Source: Hadesarchaea archaeon DG-33
GTDB lineage: Archaea > Hadarchaeota > Hadarchaeia > Hadarchaeales > Hadarchaeaceae
Assembly: GCA_001515185.1 (NCBI GenBank)
Contig: LQHI01000035.1
Span: forward strand, 1-26,062
Reading direction: 5' to 3'
Length of the DNA stretch: 26,062 bases
The notes under the pieces were generated by a model. It searched no databases and was not told the origin of the DNA. It saw only the letters and a list, made by a program, of their open reading frames with translations. Of the stretch, positions 23,008 through 26,062 are shown piece after piece (the first letter of the stretch is position 1; every line of letters begins with the position of its first letter). A program made the translations under genes and the position numbers.

Positions 23008-24411
23008 ATGACGCAAAAGAATCACCCTAAAACCGGAGAAGACTTTTTCATCTCATCCCGAGAACGCTACACTTTGTCCAATCGTTGGATAGTAAGAAGC
23101 GACCCGAATTTTCACACACAGTATTCGGCCTTTAACATAGATGGCGGCGACAAATACAAAATCAGTGGGCCAATCTTCATAATACTAAAATTGTTGGAGA
23201 ATAATTGTCTCACGATTGAACAGGTGTGTAATTATCTACGTGAGAAAGGCATCGAGCTACAAGCTGCAGAAATAATCAAACTTTTAAAAAAAGACCTGGG
23301 TACTAGCGATATCTTAACAAAATCTGAGAACGTTCTTTCACCACTTGTTAAGCGTCATCAAACTTTTATCAAATCTGATGTTTCAATCACATCGACACCC
23401 TATGAAGCTGAAGTTCATTTTACAAACGCTTGTAATCTAAAATGCCGGCACTGTGTCTATGATGCTGGCCAGAAAATATCTAACCAACTAGAAGCTGACT
23501 CATGGGTTAAGATATTTGACCAGTTTGAAAGCTTGGAGACATTTCGGGTTATAATTTCAGGTGGTGAACCTCTAGTGTACCCCGGGGCAAAGAGTATAAT
23601 ACGATACCTAACTTCAAAGAGGATAAGAATAGAATTATTGACAAACGGCACTTTGATTGATGAATCACTAGCGGTTATTCTTTCATCCCCGAATTTCTCA
23701 ACAACTGTTTCTCTAGATGGTGCGGACAGCGAAACAAACGATCTGCTGAGAGGCCAAGGATGTTTTGAGAGAGTAATTAAGGGTCTAAAGCTTCTTTCTC
23801 AGGCTGGGGCATGTTTTCATATAGCGACAACGGTCCACAGGAGAAATATTCATCAGTTGAAAGACCTCGTTGAAATTGCAATTCGACTAGGTGCAAAATC
23901 TATCAATTTTATACTCCTAGATCCTCTCGGAAGGGCAAAACACCAAAATGATCTTTTACTGGAACCGTCTGAAATTAGTAATATTTCTCATGCAGCTAAA
24001 CAGCTCGCCAGTGCATACGGTGATAGTATTTATGTTGGTTATCTAGACCCGTCTATACCAGAATATAAGGACCTAGAAATTACAAAGGGGAACTCAAAAA
24101 TCTTTTGCACAGCCGGCACCACAAGGATGGCAATCAGATCCGATGGAATCGTTTTTCCATGTGTGTATGCTTTTCACGATGACAAATTTGCCATGGGCTC
24201 GACAAGATCGCAAAATATTGAAGATATTTGGATATCCGAAAGCTGGAAACTCTTCAGGGGTTCTATAGAATTACAAAACCTAAACGAATGTAAAAGCTGC
24301 TCTTTGTCGGAAGCTTGCACTCTAAAGATTTGCCGTTTAAGAGCTTATTACAATGAAGGAGATTTCTTCGGGAAACCGCCGGGCTGCCAAAAGGCTCTTA
24401 TGCAACTTTAA
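23008..24411 (+). CDS. Radical SAM/SPASM peptide-modifying enzyme with PqqD-like N-terminus
   Basis: 467 residues. Residues about 21-100 look like a PqqD-type recognition domain: short strands, then YKISGPIFIILKLLENNCLTIEQVCNYLREKG and EIIKLLKKDL. The radical SAM core has C142-NLK-C146-RH-C149, VIISGGEPL and LLTNGTLID. The SPASM tail has seven cysteines: C-x12-G-x4-C (FCTAGTTRM to FPC), C-KS-C-SLSEA-C-TLKI-C and PPGC, enough for two extra iron-sulfur clusters. This set is typical of enzymes that crosslink or rearrange a ribosomal peptide. The 60-residue CCCG peptide 35 bases downstream is the expected substrate. Base content is visibly more AT-rich than the ATP synthase genes, so it may be acquired. 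Confidence 0.88.
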   Translation: MTQKNHPKTGEDFFISSRERYTLSNRWIVRSDPNFHTQYSAFNIDGGDKYKISGPIFIILKLLENNCLTIEQVCNYLREKGIELQAAEIIKLLKKDLGTSDILTKSENVLSPLVKRHQTFIKSDVSITSTPYEAEVHFTNACNLKCRHCVYDAGQKISNQLEADSWVKIFDQFESLETFRVIISGGEPLVYPGAKSIIRYLTSKRIRIELLTNGTLIDESLAVILSSPNFSTTVSLDGADSETNDLLRGQGCFERVIKGLKLLSQAGACFHIATTVHRRNIHQLKDLVEIAIRLGAKSINFILLDPLGRAKHQNDLLLEPSEISNISHAAKQLASAYGDSIYVGYLDPSIPEYKDLEITKGNSKIFCTAGTTRMAIRSDGIVFPCVYAFHDDKFAMGSTRSQNIEDIWISESWKLFRGSIELQNLNECKSCSLSEACTLKICRLRAYYNEGDFFGKPPGCQKALMQL

Positions 24412-24430
24412 TAAATTAAATCCGTTATCA

Positions 24431-24440
24431 AAAGGAGGTG
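24431..24440 (+). promoter_or_regulatory. Strong ribosome site of the CCCG peptide
   Basis: AAAGGAGGTG followed by AT is a full match to the archaeal anti-Shine-Dalgarno sequence. It lies 6 bases before the ATG at 24447 and decides that start over the in-frame GTG at 24438, which lies inside the site. It predicts high peptide output relative to the enzyme, as expected for a precursor. Confidence 0.75.
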
Positions 24441-24446
24441 ATAATT

Positions 24447-24629
24447 ATGCAAAAGGAAAAGTTAGCGAAGCGGCCAGCATTGGGGGAAGTCCTTCAAATC
24501 AGGACTACACCACAAATTGAGGCTGCCTTGGCTGAGGAAATAAGGACTATTCCCAACTTGGTAATCGAAAAAATGGAGCGAGGTATCAGGGCCAGCTCTC
24601 TGGGATTGGTAGTGTGCTGCTGCGGATGA
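24447..24629 (+). CDS. Candidate RiPP precursor peptide ending in Cys-Cys-Cys-Gly
   Basis: 60 residues. The N-terminal two thirds is a charged, leader-like stretch (MQKEKLAKRPALGEVLQIR, then a helix EAALAEEIR and IPNLVIEKMERG). It ends in a short, small-residue segment RASSLGLVV followed by C57-C58-C59-G60. There are no other cysteines. It follows the radical SAM/SPASM gene by 35 bases, has a perfect ribosome site and is closed by a hairpin terminator. I know no family with this end. The core is probably residues 46-60. A metal-binding small protein is the main alternative. Confidence 0.72.
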   Translation: MQKEKLAKRPALGEVLQIRTTPQIEAALAEEIRTIPNLVIEKMERGIRASSLGLVVCCCG

Positions 24630-24655
24630 AATGATCTTCATCGAAAGCTAATCAG

Positions 24656-24696
24656 GGGGAGGAATGGCAAAAGTTCTCTCCCCTAACCTATTTTTT
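24656..24696 (+). terminator. Terminator after the CCCG peptide gene
   Basis: GGGGAG (24656-24661) pairs with CTCCCC (24678-24683) across a 16-base loop, and a run of six T follows at 24691-24696. It ends the radical SAM-peptide transcript. Confidence 0.55.
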
Positions 24697-24715
24697 CACT
24701 CCCGACCGTTTCACC

Positions 24716-25021
24716 TTACACCATCAGCGCCAGGAAGCGGTCCAAATCGTAGAGCGCGGCCTGTGCCGGCGGCGAAAACTTAGAGAGGATAAGTTCGAAG
24801 ACATGATCGGTCTGCGGGAACTCGACATAAACTACCGGAACTCCGGCATCTACTAGTTTGTGATACAGGACACGGGTAGCTTCGACTGGAACCCAACTGT
24901 CGTGCCCGCCGTGGAACAGTAGGGTCGGTGGAGATTTCGGGCTGACATGTGTGGCCGGCGAAGCCAGGTCGTAGATCTCAGATACCTCGTCTGGCTGACC
25001 ACCTAAGAAGTTCGCATACAT
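24716..25021 (-). pseudogene. C-terminal fragment of an alpha/beta hydrolase
   Basis: 101 residues that match only the last third of esterase/dienelactone-hydrolase-type enzymes. GGQPDEVSEIYDLASPATHVSPKSPPTLLFHGGHDSWVPVEATRVLYHKL holds the acid residue (HGGHDSWVP), and VEFPQTDHVFE holds the histidine. The nucleophile serine domain (GxSxGG) is missing, and an in-frame stop lies 27 bases upstream of the ATG at 25021. It looks like a decayed gene whose front was lost. Nothing else is seen in 25022-25135. Confidence 0.7.
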
Positions 25022-25135
25022 CTCTCTACTCGAGGGGAAATGCTCTTACTCGGAATAATTTTTAGGCTTTTAGCCCCTGATTTCTCGGAGTAAGCTGCCA
25101 TCTTCTTCGTAAATTACGGGTGCCAGCCTGCCATG

Positions 25136-26062
25136 CTACCTCTTAAGGATGTCGCGATAGGTATTCAGCAATTTACTCAACGTGTTATCCCAGCTGAACT
25201 TTTTCACCTTCTCCTTCCCGCCCTCGATCACTTGTTTCATGGCATCGGGGTTGTCAAGGAGATAATTTATCCCCCAAGCTATAGACTCATAATTGGGGTA
25301 GACCTTTATCCCGTCCACGAAATTCTCGATGTTGTCTCCGAGGCCACCAATATCCGTTGTTATGACTGGTTTTCCAGCCGCCCAAGCTTCGAGCAGCACT
25401 ATGCCGAAGGGCTCGTTCCTGCTTGGGATGCAGACGATGTCGCCCGTGTTGAGGGATTCGAGGTACTGCCAATGTGGCACTTTTCCTAAAAACCTTGTCG
25501 CGTGCCCGACCCCGATTTCGTTGGCTCTGTGCTCAAGATAGCTACGCATTCCACCGTCCCCCACGAAGATAAATTTCACGTCCCATCGATTGCTCAGAAC
25601 CCTGGGTATTGCTTCGGCCAAAAGATCAGGCCCCTTCTGGTATTCGATCCTACCCATGAAGAGCACGACCGGGGCTAGCGGATGGATCCCGTACTTCTCC
25701 TTTACCCTGCCTGGGTCGACATGGACTCGGTGTTTGCGTGGGTCGATCGCGTTCGGGATGACATCTATTTTTTCGATGGGTATCTTGTAGAGCCAATTGA
25801 GCTCGTTCATCATAGAAGTTGAAACAGTTGTGACCCGGTCGGAGACAAGGCCCCCATACCACTCCTTCCCTGAGACCTCTCTGAATTCCCACCAGTCCCC
25901 AAACGCCCCACCGTTTCGGCCGTATTCGGTCGAGTGATAGGTCAAAACCGAGAAATAGCCCTCCTGCTTTAGGTCGTGCAGGGCATCAACGACATGCCAA
26001 TCGTGCCCATGAATGATATCAAACTTGCCCCGATATTTTTCAGTTTCTTGCAAACTAGTGAC
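25136..26062 (-). CDS. GT4-family glycosyltransferase (N-terminus outside window)
   Basis: A glycogen-synthase-like retaining glycosyltransferase of the GT-B fold. The frame is open through the window edge, so the first part of the N-terminal domain is missing. Visible pieces include FDIIHGHDWHVVDALH, the inter-domain VIPNAIDPRKH, the nucleotide-sugar domain VVLFMGRIEYQKGPDLLAEA, and the E-x7-E motif in NEPFGIVLLEAWAAGKPVI with GGLGDNIE after it. It probably transfers sugar from a nucleotide donor to a glycan or lipid acceptor. The apparent TTG start at 26053 is not the real start. Confidence 0.9.
   Translation of the reverse strand, partial: VTSLQETEKYRGKFDIIHGHDWHVVDALHDLKQEGYFSVLTYHSTEYGRNGGAFGDWWEFREVSGKEWYGGLVSDRVTTVSTSMMNELNWLYKIPIEKIDVIPNAIDPRKHRVHVDPGRVKEKYGIHPLAPVVLFMGRIEYQKGPDLLAEAIPRVLSNRWDVKFIFVGDGGMRSYLEHRANEIGVGHATRFLGKVPHWQYLESLNTGDIVCIPSRNEPFGIVLLEAWAAGKPVITTDIGGLGDNIENFVDGIKVYPNYESIAWGINYLLDNPDAMKQVIEGGKEKVKKFSWDNTLSKLLNTYRDILKR

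Noticed and set aside
24664..24780. A 38-codon frame starting with ATG after GGGGGAGGA
   Set aside because: The ATG directly abuts the ribosome-like site, which is half of the terminator stem, and the frame runs antisense through the hydrolase remnant with no sensible composition.
1..26062. CRISPR array
   Set aside because: No regularly spaced short direct repeats and no cas genes were seen.

Overview
The window is archaeal. It carries a near-complete A-type ATP synthase locus, a SecF-SecD pair, a homotetramer-type tRNA splicing endonuclease, an archaeal TrpRS, an intron-containing tRNA-Trp(CCA) with no encoded CCA end, a UbiA prenyltransferase of the ether-lipid kind, and TATA boxes about 26-28 bp upstream of several starts. 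UPF0216 and the gene orders fit Euryarchaeota in the broad sense. I cannot place it to order; it may be from an uncultured lineage.

Layout. 1-2659 (+): secF (cut by the window edge) and secD. 2656-8806 (-): atpH-I-K-E-C-F-D, then UPF0216 and a small membrane protein. atpI is broken by one frameshift. 8925-12096 (+): atpA-atpB, divergent from the rest of the ATP synthase genes. 12097-12219: a gene-free stretch that can fold into a three-way junction. 12220-13575 (-): a B12-binding-type radical SAM protein. 13591-15444: a 60-nt box C/D sRNA gene present twice, with a second radical SAM gene between the copies and a relic of the trpS 3' end beside the outer copy. 15496-17146 (-): endA-trpS. 17360-18829 (-): a SPASM radical SAM protein with a zinc-ribbon N-terminus. 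19096-19227 (-): tRNA-Trp, whose 58-nt intron holds box C/D motifs. 19347-20205 (+): a conserved soluble protein, possibly SecB-like, and a four-helix membrane protein. 20353-22519 (+): UbiA prenyltransferase, polyprenol/phytol-kinase-like protein and thymidylate-kinase-like protein. 22623-22914 (+): two tandem, related 50- and 45-residue single-helix proteins. 23008-24629 (+): a radical SAM/SPASM enzyme with a PqqD-like N-terminus followed by a 60-residue peptide ending in CCCG. 24716-25021 (-): fragment of an alpha/beta hydrolase. 25136-26062 (-): GT4 glycosyltransferase, cut by the window edge.

The likeliest undescribed system is the two-gene RiPP (ribosomally made, modified peptide) locus at 23008-24629. 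The enzyme has a peptide-recognition-like domain, CX3CX2C and seven SPASM cysteines. The short peptide next to it has a perfect Shine-Dalgarno sequence, a charged leader and a Cys-Cys-Cys-Gly end, and a terminator hairpin closes the unit.

A second theme is tRNA and RNA biology. TrpRS, the splicing endonuclease and its intron-containing tRNA-Trp substrate lie within 4 kb. The intron carries a guide that matches the spliced tRNA around C39. A free-standing C/D sRNA lies just downstream of trpS, has been duplicated, and brackets a radical SAM gene as direct repeats of the kind an integration event leaves.
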